Source: Burkholderiales bacterium
GTDB lineage: Bacteria > Pseudomonadota > Gammaproteobacteria > Burkholderiales > Burkholderiaceae_C
Length of the DNA stretch: 64,000 nt
Assembly: GCA_016213205.1 (NCBI GenBank)
Contig: JACRAZ010000027.1
Coordinates: 1-64,000, forward strand
Direction of reading: 5' to 3'
Both the position numbers and the translations under genes were made by a program. Position 1 is the first letter of the stretch, and each line of letters opens with the position of its first letter. Positions 54,396-62,899 of the stretch are shown here, in pieces. The notes below the pieces were generated by a model that was not told the DNA's origin, searched no databases, and worked only from the letters and a program-made list of their open reading frames with translations.

Positions 54396-54414
54396 GGGCG
54401 TCTTCCGTGATGGG

Positions 54415-55185
54415 TCAATGGCCGACGAAGTTGGCCTTGCGCTTTTCCAGGAAGGCCGCCACGCCCTCCTTGCGGTCGTCGCTCTGCAGCACCAGGCCCT
54501 GCGCATGCGCCTCGATGTCGAGGAAGGCTTCCAGGCTCGGCTGCATCGAGGCGCGGAACATGCGTTTGCCCATCGCCAGCGCGAAGGTGGCCGATTCGGC
54601 GAGTTCGCGCGCGAAATCGAGCGCGCGCGCATCGAGCTGGTCGTCGGCCAGCACCTCGTTGACCATGCCGAGCGCGCACGCCTCGGCGGCCGGCACCCTG
54701 CGCGCGCTCATCATCAGCTCGCGCGCTCGCAGCACGCCGATGTACTGCGTCAGGAAGTAGGCGGCTGCGCCATCGGGCGCCAGACCGATCTTCTTGAACA
54801 CGAGACTGAAGCTCGCGTTCTCCGAGGCCAGGATCAGGTCGCAGGCCAGGGCGAGGCTCCAGCCCACGCCCACCGCGGCGCCCCGCACCGCGGCGATCAC
54901 CGGCTTGTCCATGTTCGCCAGGCCCGCGATGACGCGGTGCGCGCGCTGGATGCGCTGGCGGCCCGACAGCACGTCCAGGCCCGTCATCGTGCCCACGTCC
55001 GCGCCGGAGCAGAACGCGCGGCCCTCGCCGCGCAGCAGCACGGCGCGCACCCCGCGGTCCTGCTGCAACGCGGCGGTGGCGTCGGCGAGCTGCTCCATCA
55101 TCTCGGGCGTCAGCGCGTTCAGCCGTTCGGGCCGGGCCAGGGTGACGAGGGCGAGCGCGCCCTCGCGTTCGACGCGGACGGTCAT
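54415..55185 (-). CDS. Crotonase-family enoyl-CoA isomerase/hydratase (PaaG-like)
   Basis: A 256-residue crotonase with FCSGADVG and the VRGAAVGVGWSLALACDL oxyanion region. In the catalytic loop, KKIGLAPDGAAAYFL carries an Asp and lacks the hydratase Glu, as in PaaG-type ring isomerases. C-terminus FLEKRKANFVGH is typical. AGGAG lies just upstream of the ATG at 55185. A short remnant of an acyl-CoA dehydrogenase frame precedes it. Confidence 0.83.
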   Translation of the reverse strand: MTVRVEREGALALVTLARPERLNALTPEMMEQLADATAALQQDRGVRAVLLRGEGRAFCSGADVGTMTGLDVLSGRQRIQRAHRVIAGLANMDKPVIAAVRGAAVGVGWSLALACDLILASENASFSLVFKKIGLAPDGAAAYFLTQYIGVLRARELMMSARRVPAAEACALGMVNEVLADDQLDARALDFARELAESATFALAMGKRMFRASMQPSLEAFLDIEAHAQGLVLQSDDRKEGVAAFLEKRKANFVGH

Positions 55186-55322
55186 GGGGTGCTCCTGCTG
55201 CGGTTGTCGAAGAAAGATGTGGCTGGCGATGGTGTTCGCTGCGCCGGTGCGGTGCCACCGGTGAGTGTCAGCATGCGAATGTCGCAACGCTGGCGCTGCT
55301 CGTCGTCCAGGTCGAAGCCCAT
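55182..55322 (-). pseudogene. Remnant of an acyl-CoA dehydrogenase N-terminus
   Basis: A 46-codon frame that starts MGFDLDDEQRQRCDIRML, closely resembling the N-terminal helix of acyl-CoA dehydrogenases (F-D-L-x-D-E-Q), then changes abruptly to unrelated Thr/Pro-rich sequence and stops in overlap with the crotonase start. GGGAAG precedes the ATG. It looks like a gene from which all but the first 12-18 codons was deleted. A short expressed peptide is possible but less likely. Confidence 0.45.
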
Positions 55323-55344
55323 GCGTCGCTTCCCACTCGGGGTG

Positions 55345-56502
55345 CTACTTCGTCTTCAGGCCCATCAGCCCGGCGATCAGGTTGCGCTGCATCTGCGAGG
55401 TGCCCGCGGTGATGGTGGTGGCGCGCGCGTCGCGGTAGTGGCGCTGCATGTCGAACTCCATGATGTAGCCGTAGCCGCCCATGATCTGCATGCCCTGGTT
55501 GGCGACGTTCGCGTAGGTCTCGGAGCCGAACAGCTTGGCCTGCGAGATCGCCATCAGCGCGTCTTCGCCGCGCTCGAGCTGCCAGGCGGCGCGCCACAAC
55601 AGCATGCGGCTGGCGTCCACCGCGGTCTGCATGTCGGCCAGCATGTGGGCGATAGCCTGGAAGCTGCCGATCGGCTTGCCGAACTGCTGGCGCTCCTTGG
55701 CGTAGGCCAGCGCCAGGTCCACCGCGGCCTGCGCGCCGCCGGCATAACCCGCCGCCGTCATCAGCCGCTCGAGCTGCAGGCCCGAGAGCATGTAGCCCCA
55801 GCCCTTGTGCGGCTCGCCCACCAACCGGTCGGCCGGCACCCGCACGTCGTCGAAGAACACCTCGTAGGTGCCGAGCGAGCGGCGGCCGAGCGTGTCGAGC
55901 TTGCGCAGCGTGATGCCCGGGGTGTCCTTGTCGACGAGGAACAGCGACAGCGCTTCCTGGTGCGGCCCCTCGGGCTTGCTGCGCGCGTACAGGTTGATGA
56001 CGTTGCGCTCCGCGCCGGCGCCGGTGGAGAAGACCTTCTGGCCGTTGATGACCCAGTGCTCGCCGTCGCGCCGCGCGCTGGTGCGCATGGCGCCGGCGTC
56101 CGAGCCCGCGCCCGGCTCGGTCATCGAGATCGACATCTTGATGCGGCCCTCCAGCAGACGCGGCAACCAGTGCTGGCGCTGCGCCTCGGTGCCGTTGTGG
56201 AGGATGTTCAGGCCGTTGAAGACGCAGGTGCCGTAGGCGCCCAGGAAGTCGTAGCTCTTGCGACCGAGTTCCTCGGCGATGACGACGAAGTCGATCACGC
56301 TGCCGCCCAGGCCGCCCACCGACTCGGGGAACGGCATGCGCAGCAGGCCCATCTCGACGTAGGCGTCGTAGAGCTCGCTCGGGTAACGCGGCTCCTGGTC
56401 GCAGCGCCGGATGTACGCGGGCGTGGCGATGCGGTCGAGCATCGCGCGCACGCTGTCACGCAGCAGGTTCTGTTCTTCGGTGAAAGCAAAGTCGATCGGC
56501 AT
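55345..56502 (-). CDS. Acyl-CoA dehydrogenase
   Basis: A 385-residue enzyme with SMTEPGAGSD and NGQKVFSTG in the flavin region and a Glu at the isovaleryl-type position (SGLQLERLMTAAGY). The C-terminal site is ITAGTSQMQRN. The helical domain shows RQQFGKPIGSFQ. The ATG at 56502 follows the SDR stop by ten bases. Closest in motifs to isovaleryl-CoA-type dehydrogenases among those in the window, together with 59714-60871. Confidence 0.88.
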   Translation of the reverse strand: MPIDFAFTEEQNLLRDSVRAMLDRIATPAYIRRCDQEPRYPSELYDAYVEMGLLRMPFPESVGGLGGSVIDFVVIAEELGRKSYDFLGAYGTCVFNGLNILHNGTEAQRQHWLPRLLEGRIKMSISMTEPGAGSDAGAMRTSARRDGEHWVINGQKVFSTGAGAERNVINLYARSKPEGPHQEALSLFLVDKDTPGITLRKLDTLGRRSLGTYEVFFDDVRVPADRLVGEPHKGWGYMLSGLQLERLMTAAGYAGGAQAAVDLALAYAKERQQFGKPIGSFQAIAHMLADMQTAVDASRMLLWRAAWQLERGEDALMAISQAKLFGSETYANVANQGMQIMGGYGYIMEFDMQRHYRDARATTITAGTSQMQRNLIAGLMGLKTK

Positions 56503-56512
56503 CGGCAGCCCC

Positions 56513-57301
56513 TCAGAGGGTGACGTAGGGCGGCAGCCCGCTGGCGGCGGTGAGCCCGCCGTCGGCCACCAGCGCGGCGCCGGTGATGAAGGAAGCCTCG
56601 TCGGAAGCCAGGAAGGCGATCGCCGCCGCGATCTCCTCGGCACTGCCCATGCGCTGCAGCGGGTGCACGGCGGCCATCGTGCGACGCAACTCGTCGGCGC
56701 GGTCGCCGGCCAGGATCTGCGTCACCCGCGTGTCGATGCCGCCGGGGCAGACGCAGTTGACGCGTATGCCCTGCCCGGCGCACTCCAGCGCCGCGGCACG
56801 CGTGAGGTTCACGACGCCGGCCTTGGCCGCGTTGTACGCCGGCATGCCGATGTCGCCCGCGATCCCGGACACCGAGGCCGTGTTGACCACCGTGCCGCAG
56901 CCCTGCCGGCGCATCACCGGCAGCGCGTGCTTGAGGCCCAGGAACACGCTGGTCAGCGTGACCGCGAGCGTGCGGTTCCACGACTCCAGCGTGGTGTCGC
57001 ACAGCAGCGCCGGCTCGCCAAGGCCGGCGTTGTTGACGAGCACGTCGAGCCGGCCCCAGCGTTGCAGCGCGAGATCGACGGTGACCTCGACGGCGGCCGG
57101 CTCGGCCGCGTCCATCTTGAGCCAGGCGACCTCGCTGCCTGCGGCTTCGATGGCGTCGGCGGTGGCGCGGGCGCGCGTGCCGCTGAGATCGGCGACGACG
57201 AGCAGCGCGCCCTCGGCGGCCAACCGCTTCGCGGTGGCGGCCCCGATGCCCGAACCGGCCGCGGTGACGATCGCCACGCGGCCTTCGAAGCGGCGGCTCA
57301 T
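56513..57301 (-). CDS. Short-chain dehydrogenase/reductase
   Basis: A 262-residue classical SDR: TAAGSGIGAATAK at the cofactor loop, Asp after the second strand (VVADLSG) favouring NAD, NNAG, a catalytic Ser in TASVSG, and YNAAK with the catalytic Tyr and Lys. It is between a MaoC-like gene and an acyl-CoA dehydrogenase gene in one operon. A 3-hydroxyacyl-CoA dehydrogenase role is likely. Confidence 0.88.
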   Translation of the reverse strand: MSRRFEGRVAIVTAAGSGIGAATAKRLAAEGALLVVADLSGTRARATADAIEAAGSEVAWLKMDAAEPAAVEVTVDLALQRWGRLDVLVNNAGLGEPALLCDTTLESWNRTLAVTLTSVFLGLKHALPVMRRQGCGTVVNTASVSGIAGDIGMPAYNAAKAGVVNLTRAAALECAGQGIRVNCVCPGGIDTRVTQILAGDRADELRRTMAAVHPLQRMGSAEEIAAAIAFLASDEASFITGAALVADGGLTAASGLPPYVTL

Positions 57302-57311
57302 CGCGGCAGCC

Positions 57312-57803
57312 TCACTCGGACTCGACCGCGCCCGTGGGAAGGAAGGTGATGGTTTCGGTGAAGTCGACCAGCACGTCGCCGTGCTGGTTGACGACGCGGT
57401 GGCGCAGGTCCATCAAGGTGTAGCCGCGCGAGGTGGGCGGGCGCAGCCAGGCCTCGCCTTCGACGTGGATCGTGTCGCCGGGAAAGAGCGCGCCCTTGAC
57501 GCGCGCCTGCACCCCGGTCATGCCGCCGAAGGGCCCATGCTCGCGGCCTTCGAGCACTTGGTCGATGACGCCGGCCACCGTGGGCGCCAGCAGCCCCATG
57601 CCCACCGAAATGATCATCGGCCCGGGCGCGAAGCGCTTGCGGTGCGCGCCCGACATGTTGGCCTTGATGTACTCCATGTCGATGAAGAAGGGCTCGTGCA
57701 GCCCGACCACGTTGACGAAGGTGACGATGTCGGTTTCGGTGATGGTGCGGTTGTGCGTGCGGAAGGGCACGACGCGCGCGCCGGCCGGGGCTTCGGTGGA
57801 CAT
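57312..57803 (-). CDS. MaoC/FAS1-like hot-dog protein
   Basis: A 163-residue hot-dog protein similar to MaoC-type dehydratases: RTITETDIVTFVNVVG, RFAPGPMIISVGMGL and ALFPGDTIHVEGE. The helix segment FIDMEYIKANMSGAHRKRF lacks an obvious D-x4-H pair. The start ATG at 57803 lies after AGGA; the frame opens 22 codons earlier with Thr-rich sequence. It resembles the MaoC gene at 40837 in order of motifs. Confidence 0.78.
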   Translation of the reverse strand: MSTEAPAGARVVPFRTHNRTITETDIVTFVNVVGLHEPFFIDMEYIKANMSGAHRKRFAPGPMIISVGMGLLAPTVAGVIDQVLEGREHGPFGGMTGVQARVKGALFPGDTIHVEGEAWLRPPTSRGYTLMDLRHRVVNQHGDVLVDFTETITFLPTGAVESE

Positions 57804-57844
57804 GGGGCGGGTTCCTGTCGTGGTGGTGGTCGGCACTGTGCGCT

Positions 57845-58732
57845 TCACTGCGCGCCGGGCTTCAGGCATTCGGGCATCTTGGCCAGCGGGAAGCCCTCGT
57901 AGGGCTGGTTACGGCTGTGCTCCTCGAGCTTCCAGGTCTGGCGCGCGTTGGGCACGCCACCGTCGACGCGGATGAACGAGCCGGTGATATAGGCCGCCCC
58001 TTCGGACAGCAGGTAGACGACGGCCGACGACACCTCGGCCTCGGTGCCGTAGCGCTGCAGCGGCGCGGCCTTCATCAGGCTGCGGAACTTGGCCTTCATC
58101 TCCGGTCCGTAGGTGTCGAAGCCGCTGCTGGCCACGAAGCCCGGCGCGACCGCGTTGACGCGCACGCCCGCGTGGCCCCATTCGCAGGCCGCCGTCTCGG
58201 TGAACGACAGCATGCCGGCGCGCGCGGCACCGCTGTGCGCCATGCCGGGCATGCCCAGCCACATGTCGGCGATGATGTTGACGATGGCGCCACCGTGGCC
58301 TTCCATCCATTGCGTGTAGGCCTCGCGCGAGACGAGGAAGCCGCCGTGCAGGTTGTTGCGCACCACCGCGTCCCAGCCCTTGAGCGTGATGTCGCGCACC
58401 GGCTGCGGGTACTGGCCGCCGGCGTTGTTGACGAGGCCGTCGATACGGCCGTGCGCAGCCAGCACGTCGGTCACCATCTGCTTGACGCCGGCCTCGTCGC
58501 GGATGTCGCAAGAGTGCAGCGTCACCTTCGCGTCCGGCACCGCAGAGGCGATCTCCGCCTGCACGGCTTCGAGCTTCTCCATCTTGCGGCCCACCAGCGC
58601 GAGGGCGGCTCCCAGGCTGGCCAGCTCGTGCGCGATGCAGCGGCCGATGCCGCTGCCGCCACCGGTGACGATGACGGTCTGCCCGGCGAACAGCCCGGTC
58701 TTGTAGATGGAACGATAGGGGTTGGTGCTCAA
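57845..58732 (-). CDS. Short-chain dehydrogenase/reductase (2,4-dienoyl-CoA reductase-like)
   Basis: A 295-residue SDR with TGGGSGIGRCIA, NNAGGQYPQP, and GPEMKAKF in the substrate loop. The usual YxxxK is replaced by HSGAARAGM, which lacks the catalytic Tyr, as in peroxisomal-type 2,4-dienoyl-CoA reductases (DECR2 group), where the Tyr is also absent. It starts with TTG at 58732, overlapping the thioesterase stop as TTGA, with GGAAG upstream; no ATG is available at the N-terminus. Could reduce dienoyl-CoA or enoyl-CoA. Confidence 0.78.
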   Translation of the reverse strand: MSTNPYRSIYKTGLFAGQTVIVTGGGSGIGRCIAHELASLGAALALVGRKMEKLEAVQAEIASAVPDAKVTLHSCDIRDEAGVKQMVTDVLAAHGRIDGLVNNAGGQYPQPVRDITLKGWDAVVRNNLHGGFLVSREAYTQWMEGHGGAIVNIIADMWLGMPGMAHSGAARAGMLSFTETAACEWGHAGVRVNAVAPGFVASSGFDTYGPEMKAKFRSLMKAAPLQRYGTEAEVSSAVVYLLSEGAAYITGSFIRVDGGVPNARQTWKLEEHSRNQPYEGFPLAKMPECLKPGAQ

Positions 58733-59187
58733 GATGCTTCCTTCGGTTGGACCCCGGGCTTGACCATGAAGTTGCCGTGGCCGATGGCGATGGGCTTGTC
58801 CGGGCTGGACTGCCAGGCCTCGATGCGCAGGTGCGCGACGCGTTGCCCCTGCTTGACCATGAACACGCTGGCGTAGGTGTCCACCGGGCGGCCGGAGCGC
58901 AGGAACTCGAAAGTGAAGTTGATCGTCCTGGGCAGCTCGACGCTGTCCCTGTCCCACAGCAGATAGAACAGGCCCGCGCTCTCGAGGAAGCCGCCGATCG
59001 CGCCGCCGTGCAGTGCCGGCAACGCCGGGTTGCCGATGAGCTTCTTGTCGAAGGGCAGGCAGGCGCTGAACTGGTCGCCGCGGATGTCCAGGCGCACGCC
59101 GAGGAACCGTGCGTAAGGCACCAGCCCCAGCAGCGGCGCCCAGTCGCGGTTGGCACGCGCCGCAGCGACGATGGCTTCGATCGTCAT
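58729..59187 (-). CDS. PaaI-like acyl-CoA thioesterase
   Basis: A 152-residue hot-dog protein of the PaaI type. HGGAIGGFLESAG contains the characteristic HGG and the helix carrying the catalytic acidic residue; NPALPALHGG precedes it. The start overlaps the preceding PaaI gene's stop as ATGA. It is a paralog of that gene. It may remove dead-end acyl-CoA to free CoA. Confidence 0.82.
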   Translation of the reverse strand: MTIEAIVAAARANRDWAPLLGLVPYARFLGVRLDIRGDQFSACLPFDKKLIGNPALPALHGGAIGGFLESAGLFYLLWDRDSVELPRTINFTFEFLRSGRPVDTYASVFMVKQGQRVAHLRIEAWQSSPDKPIAIGHGNFMVKPGVQPKEAS

Positions 59188-59675
59188 GGCTTGTGTCCTT
59201 CCAGCAGCTTCAGTGCGTCATCCAGCGCGATGACCGGCCCGTCGGTGAACATGAAGATCGCCGATGAGGTCGCGATCGGGTCGTCTGGGCTGTCGTGGTA
59301 GGCCGCGCCGCGCACGAAGGCCAGCTCGTGTCCAAGCTTGTAGCAAACGGCGCCGCCGAAGATCTCGCGCCCCGGCGTGGCCGGCTTCAGGTAGTCGATG
59401 CGCAGGTCCAGCGTGGCCATGGGACGCAGCTTGTCCAGCTTCACGAAGATCGCCAGGCCGTAGCAGCTGTCCAGCAGCGCCGTGATCACGCCGCCGTGTA
59501 CCACCCCGGTGGTCGGATTGCCCACCAGGCGCTCGTCAGGCAGCACCTTGATCACGCACCAGTCGGGCTCGACCCCGTGCAACCGCAGCCCCAGCTCGCG
59601 GCTGTAGGGCGAGATCACGGTGATCTGCTGCCATTTGCGGACCTTGTCCGCCTGATCGCTTTCGACATTCGACAT
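59184..59675 (-). CDS. PaaI-like acyl-CoA thioesterase
   Basis: A 163-residue PaaI-type hot-dog thioesterase with NPTTGVVHGGVITALLDSC, where HGG and Asp of the active site are seen. It has an AAGGAA box 9-10 bases before the ATG at 59675. An alternative ATG three codons upstream (59684) lies too close to that box. Two overlapping PaaI genes in tandem suggest a heteromer or two chain-length ranges. Confidence 0.82.
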   Translation of the reverse strand: MSNVESDQADKVRKWQQITVISPYSRELGLRLHGVEPDWCVIKVLPDERLVGNPTTGVVHGGVITALLDSCYGLAIFVKLDKLRPMATLDLRIDYLKPATPGREIFGGAVCYKLGHELAFVRGAAYHDSPDDPIATSSAIFMFTDGPVIALDDALKLLEGHKP

Positions 59676-59713
59676 TCGAGTCATTTCCTTCAACGGGTGC
59701 GCGCTCGCGCCCC

Positions 59714-60871
59714 TTACATCCGCTTGGCCACTTCCTCGAGCATGACCTCGGTGGCGCCGCCGCCGATGGCCTCGACGCGCGCGTCGCGCACCATGCGCTC
59801 GATCGCTGCCTCGCGCATGTAGCCGAAGCCGCCGTGGAACTGCTGGCAGTCGTAGAGCACCTCGTTGACGAGCTCGCCGCACAGCGCCTTCACCATCGAC
59901 ACCTCCTTGACGCATTCTTTGCCCTGCGCGTCCAGCCAGGCGGCGTGGTAGACCAGCGCGCGCGCCGCTTCCACCTGCGCGGCTCGCGCCGCCAGGCGCT
60001 GGCGGATCGCCTGCTTGTCCCACAGCGTGGCGCCGAAGGCCTTGCGCTCGCGAACGTAGGCCAGCGTCAACTCGATCGCTCGCGACGCCTCGCCCACACA
60101 GGCCGCCCCCAGCACCATGCGCTCGTTCTGGAAGTTGCGCATGATCTGATAGAAGCCCTTGTTCTCCTGACCCAGCAGGTTGGCCGCGGGGATGCGGCAG
60201 TTCTCGAACACCAGTTCGGCCGTGTCGCTGGACAACCAGCCGCTCTTCTTCAACGCGCGGCCGACCCTGAAACCAGGCGTGCCCTTCTCGACGGCGAAGA
60301 TCGAGATGCCGCGCGAGCCCTTGGCCGACGGGTCCGTCTTGGCGCCCACGAAGTACAGGTCGGCATGCACACCGTTGGTGATGAACATCTTGCTGCCGTC
60401 GATCACCCAGTGGTCGCCTTCGCTTGAACGCTCCCGCACGGCGCGGGTGCGGATGCCGGCCACGTCGGAGCCTGCGTCGGGCTCGGTCACCGCCACCGCG
60501 CAGACCTTCTCGCCCCGAATCACCGCCGGCAACCAGCGCTGCAGTTGCTCGGGCGTGCCGAAGTTGGCCAGGTGCGGCGAGGCCATGTCGGTGTGTACCG
60601 TGACCGTGACCGCAAAGCCGCCGAAGGTGGATCGGCCGAGTTCCTCGGCCAGGATGGCGCTGTACACGGTGTCGAGCGCCGAGCCGCCGTAGGGCTCGGG
60701 ATAGCGGATGCCCAGGAAGCCCAGGCTGCCCATCTGCCGCAGCACCTCGCGCGGCACCATGCCCGCTTCTTCCCAGGCGTCGGCCTTGGGCACGATCTCC
60801 TGCGCAATGAAGCGGCGCAGGTTGTCGCGGAACTGGCGGTGCTCGTCGGTGAAGTAGATCGGCTCGTTCAT
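59714..60871 (-). CDS. Acyl-CoA dehydrogenase (citronellyl-/isovaleryl-CoA dehydrogenase-like)
   Basis: A 385-residue dehydrogenase with AVTEPDAGSD, DGSKMFITNG, a Glu at the isovaleryl position (RNFQNERMVLGA) and the C-terminal IGGGATEVM. GGGA-E-M at that site also occurs in AtuD, the citronellyl-CoA dehydrogenase. The ATG overlaps the biotin carboxylase gene stop as ATGA. It is grouped with a carboxylase and a LiuC-like hydratase, the enzyme set of leucine (liu) or acyclic terpenoid (atu) catabolism. Isovaleryl- or citronellyl-CoA is the best guess. Confidence 0.85.
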   Translation of the reverse strand: MNEPIYFTDEHRQFRDNLRRFIAQEIVPKADAWEEAGMVPREVLRQMGSLGFLGIRYPEPYGGSALDTVYSAILAEELGRSTFGGFAVTVTVHTDMASPHLANFGTPEQLQRWLPAVIRGEKVCAVAVTEPDAGSDVAGIRTRAVRERSSEGDHWVIDGSKMFITNGVHADLYFVGAKTDPSAKGSRGISIFAVEKGTPGFRVGRALKKSGWLSSDTAELVFENCRIPAANLLGQENKGFYQIMRNFQNERMVLGAACVGEASRAIELTLAYVRERKAFGATLWDKQAIRQRLAARAAQVEAARALVYHAAWLDAQGKECVKEVSMVKALCGELVNEVLYDCQQFHGGFGYMREAAIERMVRDARVEAIGGGATEVMLEEVAKRM

Positions 60872-62889
60872 GTCTTGGCTTCGGGTTCGATGGTCAACAA
60901 GATGTCTCCGCCGCGCACGGACTCGCCGACGCGGCAGCGCAGCTCCGCCACCATGCCATCGGCGGGTGCCACCAGCGTGTGCATCATCTTCATCGCCTCG
61001 ATGATCAGCAAGGCCTCGCCGGCCCGCACGAGTGCGCCGACCGTCGTCGGCACTGCCGACACCAGCCCGGGCATGGGCGCGCGCAGCGTGTTGCCGGCAG
61101 CCGCCTTGGCGGCCGCCGTACCGGCCAGCGCGTGCGCCGTGCGGTCCACCCGCGTGAAGGCGTGGATGCCACCGGCGCCGTGCAGCCACACCCGTTCGGA
61201 ACCGGCGTCGCAAGCGGCGACGAAGGTGAACGCTTCGCTCACGCCGCCGCTCTCGATTTCCAGCCGCTGGCCGTCGAGCTGGGCCGCGACGGAGAGGGCG
61301 GCGACGAGCGGCCCTTCGCTCGATTCGATGCACCAGCGCGCACCGTCGGCCCGCACACTCAGCCGGTGCACGGTGCGTTGCGCATCCTCCAGCAGCACGA
61401 GCACGCTGCCCGGAGCCGCATCGCCCAGCAGACGCCAGGCGCCCAGGGTCTGCCACGGCGAGGCGGTCGCCGGGGCCGCAGCCGCCAGCACGCAACCCAG
61501 CGCCGCCAGGGCCAGCGCGCGCCCGGCGTCGGCGCGCGGTGCCCATCCGCCGGCAAAGGTGCGTTCGATGTAGTGGGTGGTGAGGCCGCCCGCAAACGCT
61601 GGCGCACGCACCAGGTCGGCCAGGAAGGCGAGGTTGCTGCGCACGCCCAGCAGCCGGTAGGCGCCGAGCGCGGCGCTCAATCGCCGCGCAGCCTGATCGC
61701 GCGTGTCGCCGAAGGCGATGACCTTGGCGAGCATCGAGTCGTAGTGCGGCGTGACCACGCTGCCGGCGCGCAGCCCGCTGTCGACGCGCACGCCCTCGTC
61801 CGCCGGCTCGTCGCTGACGAGCACGGTGCCCACCTCGGGCGTGAAGCCGGCCGCCGGGTCCTCGGCGCAGACGCGGGCCTCGATGGCCCAGCCGCGGCGC
61901 GCCAGCTGCTGCTGCGTGAACGCCAGCGGCTCGCCGGCGGCCACGCGCAACTGCCACTCGACGAGGTCGATGCCGACGGTGGCCTCGGTCACCGGGTGCT
62001 CGACCTGCAGCCGCGTGTTCATCTCGAGGAAGAAGGTGTCGCCGCTGGCTGCGTCGTGGATGAACTCCACCGTCCCGGCCGAGTGGTAGCCGATGGCGCG
62101 GCCGACCGCCAGCGCGTGGCGGTACAGCGCCTCGCGGTGCCCGTCGCTCAGGTGGGCGGCCGGCGCCTCCTCGATCACCTTCTGGTGGTTGCGCTGGATC
62201 GAGCATTCGCGCTCGAACAGGTGCACCAGGTGGCCATGTCGGTCGCCCAGCAGTTGCACTTCGAGGTGGCGCGGCTCGGCGAGGTAGCGCTCGAGCAGCA
62301 CGCGTTCGTCGCCGAACGCAGCCCTGGCCTCGCGGCGCACGGTGGCCAGCGCGGCGGCAAAGTCGGCCGCGGCGCGCACCACGCGCATGCCCTTGCCACC
62401 GCCGCCGGCCGAGGCCTTGATGAGCACCGGCCAGCCGATGCGCGCGGCGGCCTCGGCCAGCACGGCGTCGGCCTGGTCGTCTTCGTGGTAGCCCGGCACC
62501 ACCGGCACGCCGTGTTCGATGGCGATGCGCTTGGACTCGATCTTCGAGCCCATGCGCCGGATCGCCTCGCGCGAGGGGCCGACGAAGGCGATGCCCGCCG
62601 CCTCGCAGGCCTCGATCAGCGCCGGGCTCTCGGAGAGGAAGCCGTAGCCGGGGTGCACCGCCTGCGCGCCGCTGGCCTGGGCGGCGGCCACGATGGCGGC
62701 CGCATCGAGGTAGCTGCGCGCAGCCTCGGCCGGGCCGATGCGCACCGCGGCATCGCACTCGGCCACATGGCGCGCGCCGCGGTCGGCGTCGGAGTACACG
62801 GCCACGCTGCGCAGGCCCAGCCGGCGCGCGGTGCGCGCAATGCGGCAGGCGATCTCGCCGCGGTTGGCGATGAGCAGGGTGTCGAACAT
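60868..62889 (-). CDS. Methylcrotonyl-/geranyl-CoA carboxylase-type alpha subunit
   Basis: A 673-residue protein with biotin carboxylase (LLIANRGEIACRIAR, SAGGGGKGM, LEMNTRLQVEHPVTE) and biotinyl (EAMKM, Lys634) domains. Compared with the alpha subunit at 19582, the biotin motif has the canonical Ala and the central BT region is quite different. It lies between LiuC-like and dehydrogenase genes and downstream of a carboxyltransferase gene at the window edge, the gene order of liu/atu clusters. The middle region is rich in Ala, as often in GC-rich genomes. Confidence 0.87.
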   Translation of the reverse strand: MFDTLLIANRGEIACRIARTARRLGLRSVAVYSDADRGARHVAECDAAVRIGPAEAARSYLDAAAIVAAAQASGAQAVHPGYGFLSESPALIEACEAAGIAFVGPSREAIRRMGSKIESKRIAIEHGVPVVPGYHEDDQADAVLAEAAARIGWPVLIKASAGGGGKGMRVVRAAADFAAALATVRREARAAFGDERVLLERYLAEPRHLEVQLLGDRHGHLVHLFERECSIQRNHQKVIEEAPAAHLSDGHREALYRHALAVGRAIGYHSAGTVEFIHDAASGDTFFLEMNTRLQVEHPVTEATVGIDLVEWQLRVAAGEPLAFTQQQLARRGWAIEARVCAEDPAAGFTPEVGTVLVSDEPADEGVRVDSGLRAGSVVTPHYDSMLAKVIAFGDTRDQAARRLSAALGAYRLLGVRSNLAFLADLVRAPAFAGGLTTHYIERTFAGGWAPRADAGRALALAALGCVLAAAAPATASPWQTLGAWRLLGDAAPGSVLVLLEDAQRTVHRLSVRADGARWCIESSEGPLVAALSVAAQLDGQRLEIESGGVSEAFTFVAACDAGSERVWLHGAGGIHAFTRVDRTAHALAGTAAAKAAAGNTLRAPMPGLVSAVPTTVGALVRAGEALLIIEAMKMMHTLVAPADGMVAELRCRVGESVRGGDILLTIEPEAKT

Positions 62890-62899
62890 CGCCCCTCGC

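Noticed and set aside
59714..62758. An apparent 1014-residue protein joining dehydrogenase to upstream sequence
   Set aside because: The N-terminal 620 codons are the carboxylase alpha gene read in the wrong frame. The dehydrogenase starts at 60871 with an ATGA overlap.
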